Below are positions 41,321 through 50,104 of a stretch of 64,000 nt of DNA, piece by piece. Source of the stretch: Clostridia bacterium (GTDB lineage Bacteria > Bacillota > Clostridia > Oscillospirales > Acutalibacteraceae); NCBI GenBank assembly GCA_900771085.1, contig CAAGMR010000042.1:6620-70619 (forward strand), in the 5' to 3' direction. The first letter of the stretch is position 1. Each line of letters starts with the position of its first letter. The notes under the pieces were generated by a model, which was given only the letters and a program-made list of their open reading frames with translations, did no database searches and was not told where the DNA came from. A program made the translations under genes and the position numbers.

Positions 41321-41348
41321 GTTCGCGCATGTCGAACCGCGACATATG
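41321..41348. promoter_or_regulatory. Candidate operator palindromes before DUF177-rpmF
   Basis: ATGTCG AACCG CGACAT (41329-41345) starts 11 bases after the -10. It overlaps a second inverted repeat, GTTCG...CGAAC (41321-41337). CATATGTCG in the promoter spacer and CGACATATG at 41340-41348 form a wider pair. The half-sites equal those before the lipase gene, but the centre is one base shorter. Confidence 0.5.
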
Positions 41349-41368
41349 ACAATCTGAGAGGTGAGGAT

Positions 41369-41887
41369 ATGTTCAAACTCAATCTTGAACAGGTATTCAA
41401 TATCGAGAACGAAAAGCTCGAACTTGACCACTCTCTTGATCTTTCGGAAGTAGTAATTTCCGAGGAGCATCCATTCAAAACTCCTGTAACAGTTAAGGGG
41501 TACATTATGAATGTTGCTCAAGTCGTTTTTATGGATGCGGAAATTAACGCAGAATACTATTCACTCTGCAACAGATGTGCTGAACCGGTAGTTAAGAAGT
41601 TGACTGTTCCAATGGCTCACACCTTTGTAACAGAACTCAACAACAGCGAAGACAATGACGAATTCATTGTGATACCAGACATGATTCTCGACATTGATGA
41701 GCTGATGACTGAGGATGTCATGCTTAACGTTCCTTCTAAGGTTTTATGCCGCGAAGACTGCCTTGGTCTTTGCCCGCATTGTGGAAAAAACCTGAATGAC
41801 GGTCCATGCAACTGCAAGAAAGAGGTTGATCCGAGACTTGCAGACCTTTTAACGCTACTCGATGATGACGATAGCGATGAACAGTAA
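41369..41887 (+). CDS. DUF177 (YceD) family protein
   Basis: A 172-residue YceD-like protein. It has an N-terminal beta domain, then CNRCAEPV and the C-terminal CREDCLGLCPHCGKNLNDG, the typical DUF177 metal-like cysteines, and an acidic tail. E. coli YceD (RlhX) and plant relatives have been linked to 23S rRNA. In most bacteria it lies directly before rpmF, as here. The start is ATG 41369 behind GAGGTGAGG. The upstream palindromic promoter region suggests control separate from ribosomal growth regulation. Confidence 0.9.
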   Translation: MFKLNLEQVFNIENEKLELDHSLDLSEVVISEEHPFKTPVTVKGYIMNVAQVVFMDAEINAEYYSLCNRCAEPVVKKLTVPMAHTFVTELNNSEDNDEFIVIPDMILDIDELMTEDVMLNVPSKVLCREDCLGLCPHCGKNLNDGPCNCKKEVDPRLADLLTLLDDDDSDEQ

Positions 41888-41931
41888 ATACTTATTATAA
41901 GAATAAATACTAAATTGGGAGGTAACTCGAA

Positions 41932-42111
41932 ATGGCAGTACCAGCTAGAAGAGTTTCAAAAGCAAGAAGAGACAAGAGACGTTCAAACGTTTGGAAGATG
42001 AGCGCACCAGAGCTTGTTAAGTGCCCACAGTGTGGCGAATACAAGAGACCACACAGAGTATGCCTTGAATGCGGCTACTACAACGGCAAAAAGGTTATCG
42101 ACAAAGACTAA
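41932..42111 (+). CDS. rpmF: 50S ribosomal protein L32
   Basis: L32 is a 59-residue zinc-ribbon protein of the large subunit. The start MAVPARRVSKARRDKRRSNV is typical and the zinc site reads CPQCGEY...CLECGYY. The start is ATG 41932 behind TTGGGAGGT. It follows DUF177 in the usual pair. The downstream fatty-acid gene plsX that often comes next is not present. Confidence 0.97.
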   Translation: MAVPARRVSKARRDKRRSNVWKMSAPELVKCPQCGEYKRPHRVCLECGYYNGKKVIDKD

Positions 42112-42139
42112 TCAATTGGGAATTTTTTTCCTTGAGCTT

Positions 42140-42172
42140 AAGGTGGAGAAGAAAAACTTCCCCGCCTTTTAG
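42140..42172 (+). terminator. Weak terminator between rpmF and der
   Basis: A 12-bp stem (AAGGTGGAGAAG / CTTCCCCGCCTT) with one mismatch, one G-T pair and an A5 loop; only four T follow, so termination may be partial. Confidence 0.6.
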
Positions 42173-42205
42173 TCGTTTATAGAGAATTTTTACGGAGGTG
42201 AGAGC

Positions 42206-43546
42206 ATGGCAAAACCGGTTGTTGCTATAGTAGGCAGACCAAATGTCGGAAAGTCTACTCTTTTTAACAAACTGATTGGCCAGCGCCTTTCTATTGTGGA
42301 TGATACCCCGGGCGTAACAAGAGACCGTATTTACGGCGATTGTGAATGGCTGGGTCATACATTGCTGCTTGTTGACACAGGCGGTATTGAACCATATTCA
42401 GATGATATTATCCTGCAGCAGATGCGCCGCCAGGCACAGCTTGCCATTGACAGCGCAGCAGTTACAATTCTCGTTGTAGATGTAAAAGATGGTGTTGTTG
42501 CCACTGACATGGAAGTAGCTTCCATGCTTCAGAAGAGTGGTAAGCCGGTTGTTCTTTGCGTTAACAAGTGCGATTCAATCGGAAGCACATCACCTGATGT
42601 TTATGAGTTTTATAATCTCGGCCTCGGCGATCCTATAGCAGTTTCATCTGTTCACGGACGCGGAACCGGCGATCTTCTCGATGCAGTTCTCTCTTACCTG
42701 CCTGAAGATGCAGGTATGGAAGAAGAGGAAGATGTCATCAAGGTTGCCGTAATAGGCAAGCCAAATGTTGGTAAGTCATCTCTTATCAATGCTCTTTGCG
42801 GAGAAGAGAGAACAATCGTATCCAACATTGCAGGCACAACAAGAGATACAACCGATACTCAGATTAACAATGAGCACGGTAAATTCCTCTTTATCGACAC
42901 AGCCGGACTCAGACGCAAGTCCAGAGTTGACGAGAGAATTGAAAAATACAGTATCATTCGCGCTCGCATGGCCATTGAGCGCGCTGACGTATGCGTCATC
43001 ATGATTGACGCACTTGAAGGCTTCACAGAACAGGACAGTAAGGTAGCCGGACTTGCTCATGAGCAGGGTAAGGGCTGCATTATTGCAGTTAACAAATGGG
43101 ATGCCTATGAAAAAGACGGCCAGACAATGCAGAAATACAGAAAGAAGCTTGAAAATGATTTCTCATTTATGTCTTATGCTCCATTCATTTTCATTTCTGC
43201 AAAGACAGGACAGCGACTTGATAACCTCTATGAGCTTATTTCATTCGTAAACAACCAGAATGCAATGCGCATTTCAACAGGTAAGCTCAATGACGTTCTT
43301 GCAATGGCAACAGCAAGAGTTCAGCCGCCAACAGACAGGGGCAGGAGACTGAAGATTTATTACATGACTCAGGCTTCCACAAGACCACCTACATTTGTCT
43401 GCTTTGTAAACCGTAAGGACCTTTTCCATTACTCATATCAGCGTTACATTGATAACCAGATAAGAGAAGTATTTGGTCTTGAAGGAACTCCTACAAGGTT
43501 TATAATCAGAGAAAGAGAAAAGAACAACAAGAATTCCACTAAGTAG
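42206..43546 (+). CDS. der: Ribosome biogenesis GTPase Der (EngA)
   Basis: Der has two tandem GTPase domains and acts in 50S assembly. The 446-residue protein has G1 GRPNVGKST at 10-18 and GKPNVGKSS near 186-194, G3 DTGGIE and DTAGLRRK, G4 NKCD and NKWD, and the C-terminal KH-like domain (about 355-446) with TRPPTFVCFVN. The start is ATG behind ACGGAGGTGAGAGC. The aroG-type gene follows 13 bases later. Confidence 0.97.
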   Translation: MAKPVVAIVGRPNVGKSTLFNKLIGQRLSIVDDTPGVTRDRIYGDCEWLGHTLLLVDTGGIEPYSDDIILQQMRRQAQLAIDSAAVTILVVDVKDGVVATDMEVASMLQKSGKPVVLCVNKCDSIGSTSPDVYEFYNLGLGDPIAVSSVHGRGTGDLLDAVLSYLPEDAGMEEEEDVIKVAVIGKPNVGKSSLINALCGEERTIVSNIAGTTRDTTDTQINNEHGKFLFIDTAGLRRKSRVDERIEKYSIIRARMAIERADVCVIMIDALEGFTEQDSKVAGLAHEQGKGCIIAVNKWDAYEKDGQTMQKYRKKLENDFSFMSYAPFIFISAKTGQRLDNLYELISFVNNQNAMRISTGKLNDVLAMATARVQPPTDRGRRLKIYYMTQASTRPPTFVCFVNRKDLFHYSYQRYIDNQIREVFGLEGTPTRFIIREREKNNKNSTK

Positions 43547-43559
43547 CAGAGGTGATCCC

Positions 43560-44597
43560 ATGGAAAATCAGAATATGGATTTCGCCCGTAAGCTTCCTAC
43601 ACCTAAAGAGCTTAAGGAGCAGTTTCCTGTATCTGACAGAGTAGCAGCAATTAAAGAACAGAGAGACAAGGAAATCGCAGACATTTTTACAGGCAAAGAT
43701 GACAGACTTGCACTTATCATCGGACCTTGTTCTGCAGACCGCGAGGACGCTGTTCTTGAATATATGAATAAACTTGCAGAGGTACGCGAGAAGGTTGAAG
43801 ACAAAATCTTTATCATTCCTCGTGTTTATACCAACAAGCCAAGAACAATCGGTATTGGCTATAAGGGCATGCTTCATCAGCCTGATATCAACAAGGGCGA
43901 AGATATGCTTGCAGGTATTATCGCTATCCGTGAACTTCATCAGCACATCGCAAATGAAACAGATTTTACCTGTGCGGATGAGATGCTCTACCCTGAGAAT
44001 CACCGTTATCTTTCAGACCTTTTATCATATGTTGCAGTTGGTGCCCGCTCAGCAGAGGACCAGCAGCACAGAATCGTTGCTTCAGGTATCGGAGTTCCTG
44101 CCGGAATGAAGAACCCTACAGGCGGCGACCTTTCAGTTATGATCAACTCTGTTATTGCAGCTCAGCATGGTCATACTTTCCTTTACAGAGGCTGGGAAGC
44201 TACTTCACAGGGCAACCCTCTTGCACATGCAATCCTCAGAGGTTATGTTGACCGCTTTGGTAAGGCTCATCCTAACTATCACTACGAGGACTTCGAAACA
44301 GTTCTCGCACTCTATGAGGAATCAGGTGCTATGAACCCTGCAGTTGTAGTTGATACAAACCACTCTAACTCAGGCAAGAGATATGACCACCAGAGCAGAA
44401 TTGCAAAGGAAGTTATCAACAACTGCAAGTACAGCCCTGAAATCAGAAAGCTTGTTAAGGGCTTCATGGTAGAGAGCTATCTTCTCGATGGCTGCCAGAA
44501 ACCTGATGGCGGAGTATACGGTAAGTCAATCACTGACCCATGCCTTGGCTGGGAAAAGACAGAAAAGCTTATTTACGATCTTGCAGATCTCTGGTAA
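43560..44597 (+). CDS. aroG: 3-deoxy-7-phosphoheptulonate synthase (type I)
   Basis: It joins phosphoenolpyruvate and erythrose 4-phosphate in the first step of aromatic amino acid synthesis. The 345-residue protein is of the AroG/F/H type: LALIIGPCSADREDAVLEY, RVYTNKPRTIGIGYKG, GARSAEDQQHRIVASG, GMKNPTGGD and VVDTNHSNSGKRYDHQ. The three E. coli isozymes differ in feedback by Phe, Tyr or Trp; which applies here is not clear. The start is ATG behind AGAGGTG. A 98-residue unknown gene follows at 12 bases. Confidence 0.94.
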   Translation: MENQNMDFARKLPTPKELKEQFPVSDRVAAIKEQRDKEIADIFTGKDDRLALIIGPCSADREDAVLEYMNKLAEVREKVEDKIFIIPRVYTNKPRTIGIGYKGMLHQPDINKGEDMLAGIIAIRELHQHIANETDFTCADEMLYPENHRYLSDLLSYVAVGARSAEDQQHRIVASGIGVPAGMKNPTGGDLSVMINSVIAAQHGHTFLYRGWEATSQGNPLAHAILRGYVDRFGKAHPNYHYEDFETVLALYEESGAMNPAVVVDTNHSNSGKRYDHQSRIAKEVINNCKYSPEIRKLVKGFMVESYLLDGCQKPDGGVYGKSITDPCLGWEKTEKLIYDLADLW

Positions 44598-44609
44598 GAA
44601 GGTGTAATT

Positions 44610-44906
44610 ATGATGCTGATTACTGACGGCAAGGAAATGTGCCGTGCAAAGTATAAAGAACTTATGGGAGAAGAGTGGGTAGAAGAGAACGCTTTTACCA
44701 TTTTCGACCGACTTCTGACTATTGAAGGAGAGTCTTATAAGTTCCTTTATGAGATTTATCAGTCGACCTATAATGGCAGGAATGCGATAGGTTCTTATCT
44801 CAGAAGAGTAAGAAAGGGCGAAGAGGTCTCAGGCAACAGACAGCACAAGACATCTTTCCTCATTGATCTTGAAGAAGAGACAGTAACTGTGGTTGAAACA
44901 TACTGA
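44610..44906 (+). CDS. Conserved-looking 98-residue protein of unknown function
   Basis: A soluble 98-residue protein starting at ATG 44610 (or 44613) behind AAGAAGGTG. It is rich in Glu, Tyr and Lys, has no signal peptide or cysteine motif, and ends in a VETY tail. A helical N-terminus is followed by IYQSTYNGRNAIGSYLRRV and a beta-like LIDLEEETVTVVE. It lies 12 bases after the DAHP synthase, and its last 14 bases carry the -35 of the pyr promoter. I do not recognise the family. Confidence 0.7.
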   Translation: MMLITDGKEMCRAKYKELMGEEWVEENAFTIFDRLLTIEGESYKFLYEIYQSTYNGRNAIGSYLRRVRKGEEVSGNRQHKTSFLIDLEEETVTVVETY

Positions 44907-44922
44907 TTTATTATGCTATAAT
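44893..44922 (+). promoter_or_regulatory. Promoter of the pyr operon
   Basis: TTGAAA (44893-44898), 18 bases, TATAAT (44917-44922). The leader to pyrC is only about 35 bases and has no terminator or PyrR-type fold. Confidence 0.65.
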
Positions 44923-44964
44923 TACTAGCAATTAAGAGATAAATTAGATTGTTGAGGTAACCCA

Positions 44965-46185
44965 ATGAAATTCTCAATGCAGAGCTTACAGCTTGCCGCA
45001 AAAGAATTAATCACAGACGAGATTAAAAATGAGGGCCCTCGTGTTTCCAAAATTAATAATTGCTTTTTATTTCCCGGTTTCTTTGACGTGCACGTTCATT
45101 TCAGAGAGCCGGGTTTTTCATATAAAGAGACAATAAAAACCGGAAGCATGGCAGCTGCTCACGGAGGCTATACAGGCGTTTGCACAATGCCAAACTTAAA
45201 CCCTGTACCGGACTCTCTCGAGCATCTGAAAGTACAGCAGGATATCATTGACAGAGATGCTGTAATAGATGTTCTTCCATATGCCGCAATCACCGTTGGT
45301 GAGGCAGGGGAAGAACTTGTAGACATGGATGCACTCGCACCGAAGGTATTCGCATTCTCTGACGACGGACACGGCGTACAGAGCGAAGAACTTATGCGCG
45401 AGGGCATGGAAAAGTGTGCAAAGCTTAATAAGGTTCTGGTTGCTCATTGCGAAGTAAATGAGCTTTCCGGAGACGGATACATTCATGACGGAACATATGC
45501 AAAGGAACATGGACACAGAGGCATCTGCTCCGAAAGTGAAACAGGCGAGATTCGCCGTGACGTTGAACTTGCAAAGGAGACAGGCTGCGCTTATCACGTA
45601 TGCCACGTTTCTGCAAAGGAGAGCGTAGAGGTCATCAGACAGGCCAAGGCACGCGGTATCAACGTTACCTGCGAAACAGGTCCGCATTATCTTGTAATGG
45701 ATGACAGCGACCTTCAGGAACTTGGACGCTTCAAGATGAACCCTCCGGTTCGCGACAGGTCAGACAGAGAAGCTCTCATTGAAGGCATCATCGACGGAAC
45801 AGTTGACATGATTGCCACAGACCATGCGCCTCATTCGGCAGAGGAAAAAGCAAAGGGTCTTGAGAAAAGTGCCTTCGGTGTCGTAGGCCTTGAAACAGCC
45901 TTTGCAATCCTTTATACAAAGCTTGTAAAACCGGGTATCATTACCCTTGATAAACTCATAGATATTCTTGCAGTTAATCCGCGTGTACGTTTTGACATGC
46001 CGTTTTCCTGCAACGATTTTACAGTGTTTGACCTTTCCGAGTCTTACACAATAAACCCTGAAGAATTCCTCACAATGGGCAGAGCAACACCATTTGAGGG
46101 CTGGGAAGTATTTGGTCGCTGCCTTCTCACGGTAAAGGATGGAAAAATCGTTTACAAGGCAGATGACGTGGAGGTTACAGAATGA
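44965..46185 (+). CDS. pyrC: Dihydroorotase
   Basis: It cyclises carbamoyl aspartate to dihydroorotate. The 406-residue class I enzyme has the zinc motif FDVHVHFREPG (about 40-50) and ATDHAPHSAEEKAKGLE. Its N-terminal strand region is a little shorter than usual (HxH at about residue 43 rather than about 60). The start is ATG 44965 behind TTGAGGT. It overlaps pyrK by four bases, ATGA, so the two are coupled. It is the first gene of pyrC-K-D-F-E-B-I. Confidence 0.94.
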   Translation: MKFSMQSLQLAAKELITDEIKNEGPRVSKINNCFLFPGFFDVHVHFREPGFSYKETIKTGSMAAAHGGYTGVCTMPNLNPVPDSLEHLKVQQDIIDRDAVIDVLPYAAITVGEAGEELVDMDALAPKVFAFSDDGHGVQSEELMREGMEKCAKLNKVLVAHCEVNELSGDGYIHDGTYAKEHGHRGICSESETGEIRRDVELAKETGCAYHVCHVSAKESVEVIRQAKARGINVTCETGPHYLVMDDSDLQELGRFKMNPPVRDRSDREALIEGIIDGTVDMIATDHAPHSAEEKAKGLEKSAFGVVGLETAFAILYTKLVKPGIITLDKLIDILAVNPRVRFDMPFSCNDFTVFDLSESYTINPEEFLTMGRATPFEGWEVFGRCLLTVKDGKIVYKADDVEVTE

Positions 46186-46925
46186 AACAGCAAATTATGA
46201 CCGTACAGTCCAATGCTGCACTCAATGCCAATGTTTGGAAGATGGTTCTCAAAGGATGTACTTGCGCCATCACTGCACCGGGACAATTTGTTAATATTAA
46301 ACTTGATGGCTTCTACCTTCGCCGCCCGATTTCAATCTGCGATTGGGATGACGAAAGCCTTACAATCATCTACAAGGTGGTTGGAAACGGTACAGAAGCA
46401 ATGACAGAATTAACTGAGGGCGATGAACTTGATGTCCTCGTCGGACTTGGAAACGGCTATGACACTGAAAAGAGTGGCAGTACTCCGGTTCTTCTTGGCG
46501 GCGGCGTCGGTATCCCACCGCTTTTTGCACTCTGCAAAAAGCTCATTGCCGAAGGCAGAAATCCGAGTGTAATTCTTGGACTTAATACAAAAGATGAAGT
46601 TTTCCTCGAAGATGAATTCAAGCAGTTACTCGAAGGCACGGAAGGCTCCGTTACAGTGACAACTGCTGATGGTTCATACGGCACAAAGGGTTTTGTAACA
46701 ACTCCTCTTGAAACCATGGACTATTCATACTTCTACACCTGCGGTCCAATGCCTATGTTCAGGGCAATTGAGGCATGCGCAAAGACATCCGGTCAGTACA
46801 GCTTTGAAGAGCGTATGGGCTGCGGATTTGGTGCATGCATGGGCTGCTCAATAAAGACAAACAGTGGAAACAAGAGAGTCTGCAAGGACGGGCCTGTTTT
46901 CGAAAGGGAGGATGTTATATGGTAA
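46182..46925 (+). CDS. pyrK: Dihydroorotate dehydrogenase electron-transfer subunit
   Basis: PyrK passes electrons from the PyrD FMN to NAD+. The 247-residue protein has FAD-binding RRPISIC, the nucleotide-binding LGGGVGIPPLFALCKKL and the [2Fe-2S] cysteines in MGCGFGACMGC and VCKDGP. Its start overlaps pyrC by four bases and its end overlaps pyrD by seven, so all three are coupled. PyrK implies that PyrD is the NAD-linked type 1B enzyme. Confidence 0.95.
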   Translation: MKQQIMTVQSNAALNANVWKMVLKGCTCAITAPGQFVNIKLDGFYLRRPISICDWDDESLTIIYKVVGNGTEAMTELTEGDELDVLVGLGNGYDTEKSGSTPVLLGGGVGIPPLFALCKKLIAEGRNPSVILGLNTKDEVFLEDEFKQLLEGTEGSVTVTTADGSYGTKGFVTTPLETMDYSYFYTCGPMPMFRAIEACAKTSGQYSFEERMGCGFGACMGCSIKTNSGNKRVCKDGPVFEREDVIW

Positions 46926-47830
46926 ATACTAAAGTTAATCTTTCCGGTCTCGAACTCGACAATCCTGTCATTCCGGCAAGCGGTACCTTTGGATTCGGCT
47001 ACGAATTTGCAGACATTTATGACATAAACAGACTTGGAAGCATAGCACTCAAGGGCACAACAAAGGATCCGAGATTTGGTAATCCGACTCCACGTATTGC
47101 CGAGTGCACAGAGGGCCTTATTAACTCCGTAGGTCTCCAGAATCCGGGAGTGGACAAGGTTATAAGCGAGGAACTTCCAAAGCTTAAAAAGGTATTCTCA
47201 AAGCCTGCGGTGGCAAATGTCAGCGGCTTTGCAATTGAAGACTATGCCGAGACCTGTGCAAAGATGGATGCACAGGACCAGGTAGGTATCCTTGAAGTAA
47301 ACATAAGCTGCCCTAATGTTCACAATGGCGGTATGTCATTCGGTACAGACCCTAAGAGCGCTTATGAGGTAACAAAGGCAGTTAAGGCTGTTACAAAGAA
47401 ACCTGTTTTCATGAAACTCAGCCCTAACGTTACAGACATCACAGAGATAGCAAAGGCATGTGCCGATGCGGGAGCAGACGGTATCAGCCTTATCAATACA
47501 CTTATGGGAATGCGCATTGACCTCAAGACAAAGAAGCCTGTTATTGCAAACAAAATGGGTGGTTTTTCAGGTCCTGCAATCTTCCCTGTGGCAGTACGTA
47601 TGGTTTACCAGGTATATGAAGCAGTTAACCTTCCGATTATCGGAATGGGCGGTGTTAGCAAGGCAGAAGACGTTATCGAACTTATGCTTGCCGGTGCTAC
47701 AGCAGTTGAGGTTGGCGCCGCAAACCTTGTAAATCCTGGGGCAAGCCTCGATATTATTGAGGCACTTCCTGCTGCGATGGAAAAATACGGAATAACATCA
47801 CTTGAGAGTATTATTGGAGGGGGACATTGA
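46919..47830 (+). CDS. pyrD: Dihydroorotate dehydrogenase catalytic subunit (type 1B)
   Basis: It oxidises dihydroorotate to orotate with FMN. The 303-residue length and the motifs NPVIPASGTFGFG, the catalytic Cys in NISCPNVHNGG and GMGGVSKAEDVIELMLAGA fit type 1B. ATG 46919 overlaps the end of pyrK and has GGGAGG 8 bases before it; an in-frame reading that begins at 46835 lies entirely inside pyrK and is rejected. Confidence 0.95.
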   Translation: MVNTKVNLSGLELDNPVIPASGTFGFGYEFADIYDINRLGSIALKGTTKDPRFGNPTPRIAECTEGLINSVGLQNPGVDKVISEELPKLKKVFSKPAVANVSGFAIEDYAETCAKMDAQDQVGILEVNISCPNVHNGGMSFGTDPKSAYEVTKAVKAVTKKPVFMKLSPNVTDITEIAKACADAGADGISLINTLMGMRIDLKTKKPVIANKMGGFSGPAIFPVAVRMVYQVYEAVNLPIIGMGGVSKAEDVIELMLAGATAVEVGAANLVNPGASLDIIEALPAAMEKYGITSLESIIGGGH

Positions 47831-47831
47831 T

Positions 47832-48530
47832 ATGGGTAGAGATGTAATTATTGCATGCGACTTTGCAGGAAAGGATCAGGTAATGGATTTCCTTGCAAAG
47901 TTCGGAGACGAGCGTCCATTTGTAAAGATTGGCATGGAGCTTTATTACTCCGCCGGTCCTGATATCGTTCGCGAACTTAAAGCAAGAGGACATAAGGTAT
48001 TCCTTGACCTTAAGCTCCATGACATTCCAAACACCGTAAGAAAGTCAATGGCAGTTCTTTCAGAGCTTGGTGCAGACATTGTAAATGTACATGCTGCAGG
48101 AACAAGAGCAATGATGGAAGCTGCAATCGAAGGCGTTACACGCCCTGATGGCACACGCCCTCTCGTAATTGCCGTAACACAGCTCACTTCAACATCTGAA
48201 GACAGAATGCGCGATGAGCTTCTTATCAATGCTGACATGACTGAAACAGTTCTTCACTATGCAGAAAATGCCAGAAATGCAGGCCTTGACGGAGTTGTAT
48301 GTTCTCCACTTGAAGCAGGTGCAATTCATGAACGCTGTGGTGACATGTTCATGACAGTTACACCGGGCATTCGTTTTGCAGACGGTGAGGTAGGCGACCA
48401 GGTTCGCGTTACAACACCTGCAAAAGCTCGCGCAAACTCTGATTACATCGTTGTAGGCAGACCGATAACAGCAGCTGCCGATCCTGTTGCGGCATGGAGA
48501 AGATGCTGCAGAGAGTTTAAAGATATATAA
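47832..48530 (+). CDS. pyrF: Orotidine 5'-phosphate decarboxylase
   Basis: It makes UMP from OMP. The 232-residue protein has the core DLKLHDIPNTV with the Asp-Lys-Asp catalytic charges, the phosphate-binding GIRFADGEVGDQ and the final IVVGRPITAA. ATG 47832 is one base after the pyrD stop and follows GGAGGGGGA; the upstream in-frame codon at 47802 is inside pyrD. Confidence 0.96.
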   Translation: MGRDVIIACDFAGKDQVMDFLAKFGDERPFVKIGMELYYSAGPDIVRELKARGHKVFLDLKLHDIPNTVRKSMAVLSELGADIVNVHAAGTRAMMEAAIEGVTRPDGTRPLVIAVTQLTSTSEDRMRDELLINADMTETVLHYAENARNAGLDGVVCSPLEAGAIHERCGDMFMTVTPGIRFADGEVGDQVRVTTPAKARANSDYIVVGRPITAAADPVAAWRRCCREFKDI

Positions 48531-48546
48531 TCCTCGGGAGGTTCAT

Positions 48547-49185
48547 ATGAATAAACATATTGCAAAAGATTTACTTAGAATAAAGGCTGTATTCCTTCGC
48601 CCTGAAGAGCCATTCACATGGGCAAGCGGAATCAAGAGCCCTATTTACTGCGACAACAGACTTGTTCTTTCAGACCATCAGGCAAGAACAGATGTTGAAA
48701 CAGGACTTAAGGAACTCATCGAAAAAGAGTATCCTGAAGCAGAAGTTCTCATGGGTACTTCAACAGCAGGTATTGCACATGCCGCAATTGTTGCTCAGAT
48801 GATGGAACTCCCAATGGGCTATGTTCGCGGTGGCAACAAGGACCACGGCAGACAGAACCGTATCGAAGGCAAGCTTGAGAGCGGCCAGAAGGTTGTAGTT
48901 GTAGAAGACCTTATTTCTACCGGCGGAAGCGTTATAGACGTAGTAGAAGCTCTCAGAGAAGCAGGTGCAGACGTACTCGGTATTGTCAGCATCTTCACCT
49001 ATGGCATGCAGAAAAGCGTTGACCGTCTCGCAGCCGCAAATGTTAAAAATGTAAGCCTTACAAATCTTGATACAGTCATCGAAGCTGCAGTTGAAGAAAA
49101 CTACATTGCTGCCGAGAGTGCTGACGCTATCAAAAAGTTCAGAGACAACCCTCAGGACGAGAGTTGGATCGGGGGTATAAAATAA
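48547..49185 (+). CDS. pyrE: Orotate phosphoribosyltransferase
   Basis: It attaches PRPP to orotate. The 212-residue protein has the PRPP motif VVVVEDLISTGGS and GTSTAGIAHAA, MGYVRGGNKDHG. ATG 48547 has CGGGAGG upstream and gives the normal start MNKHIAKDLL. It ends one base before pyrB starts. Confidence 0.96.
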   Translation: MNKHIAKDLLRIKAVFLRPEEPFTWASGIKSPIYCDNRLVLSDHQARTDVETGLKELIEKEYPEAEVLMGTSTAGIAHAAIVAQMMELPMGYVRGGNKDHGRQNRIEGKLESGQKVVVVEDLISTGGSVIDVVEALREAGADVLGIVSIFTYGMQKSVDRLAAANVKNVSLTNLDTVIEAAVEENYIAAESADAIKKFRDNPQDESWIGGIK

Positions 49186-50103
49186 ATGACTAAGGATCTT
49201 ATTGATATCAGAGACCTTACAGAGCAGGAAATTGGTGAACTCATTAACCTTGCCGAAAAGATTATCGACGATCCTGTTGCATTTTCAGAAAAGTGCAAAA
49301 ACAAAAAGCTTGCAACTCTTTTCTACGAGCCATCAACCCGTACAAGACTCAGCTTTGAATCTGCAATGTATGAGCTCGGAGGCAATGTAATAGGCTTTTC
49401 ATCAGCAACTGACAGCTCTGTTTCCAAGGGTGAGAGTGTAGCTGATACGGCAAAGACCGTTGAGTGCTTTGCCGACATCATTGCAATGCGCCATCCGAAG
49501 GAAGGCGCACCATATGTTGCTTCAAACAACGTTGCAATTCCTGTAATCAATGCAGGCGATGGCGGACACAACCATCCGACACAGACACTTACCGATCTTC
49601 TGACAATTTACAGAGAAAAGGGAAGACTCGACAACCTTACAATAGGCTGTTGCGGAGACCTTAAGTTTGGCAGAACAGTACATTCTCTCATCGGTGCAAT
49701 GTCCCGTTATACCGGAGTTAAGTTTGTTCTTATCTCTCCTGAAGAACTGAGAATTCCTGAAAATGTAAGAACAGAGATTCTTGAAAAGAACAATATCGAC
49801 TATGTTGAGACAACATCTCTTGAAGATGCAATGCCTGACCTCGATATTCTCTACATGACAAGAGTTCAGAGAGAAAGATTCTTCAATGAGGCAGACTATA
49901 TCCGTCTGAAAGATACATATATCCTTACTCAATCCAAACTGAAGACTGCAAAGGCAGACCTTTCAATTCTTCATCCGCTTCCACGTGTAAATGAGATTTC
50001 TGTTGAAATCGATAAAGATCCGCGTGCCTGCTATTTCCGCCAGGTTAAAAACGGAAAATATATCCGTATGGCTCTGATTCTTAAACTTCTGGGGGTGGAA
50101 TAA
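49186..50103 (+). CDS. pyrB: Aspartate carbamoyltransferase catalytic subunit
   Basis: It condenses carbamoyl phosphate and aspartate. The 305-residue protein carries the carbamoyl-phosphate motif FYEPSTRTRLSFESAM, NAGDGGHNHPTQTLTDL and TRVQRERF. It starts directly after the pyrE stop with GGGGG as a weak ribosome site. pyrI follows one base after the stop, so the enzyme is the regulated dodecameric kind. Confidence 0.96.
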   Translation: MTKDLIDIRDLTEQEIGELINLAEKIIDDPVAFSEKCKNKKLATLFYEPSTRTRLSFESAMYELGGNVIGFSSATDSSVSKGESVADTAKTVECFADIIAMRHPKEGAPYVASNNVAIPVINAGDGGHNHPTQTLTDLLTIYREKGRLDNLTIGCCGDLKFGRTVHSLIGAMSRYTGVKFVLISPEELRIPENVRTEILEKNNIDYVETTSLEDAMPDLDILYMTRVQRERFFNEADYIRLKDTYILTQSKLKTAKADLSILHPLPRVNEISVEIDKDPRACYFRQVKNGKYIRMALILKLLGVE

Positions 50104-50104
50104 G

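Noticed and set aside
46835..46918. An N-terminal extension of PyrD
   Set aside because: It lies wholly inside pyrK in another frame and adds a Cys/Lys-rich stretch unlike any PyrD.
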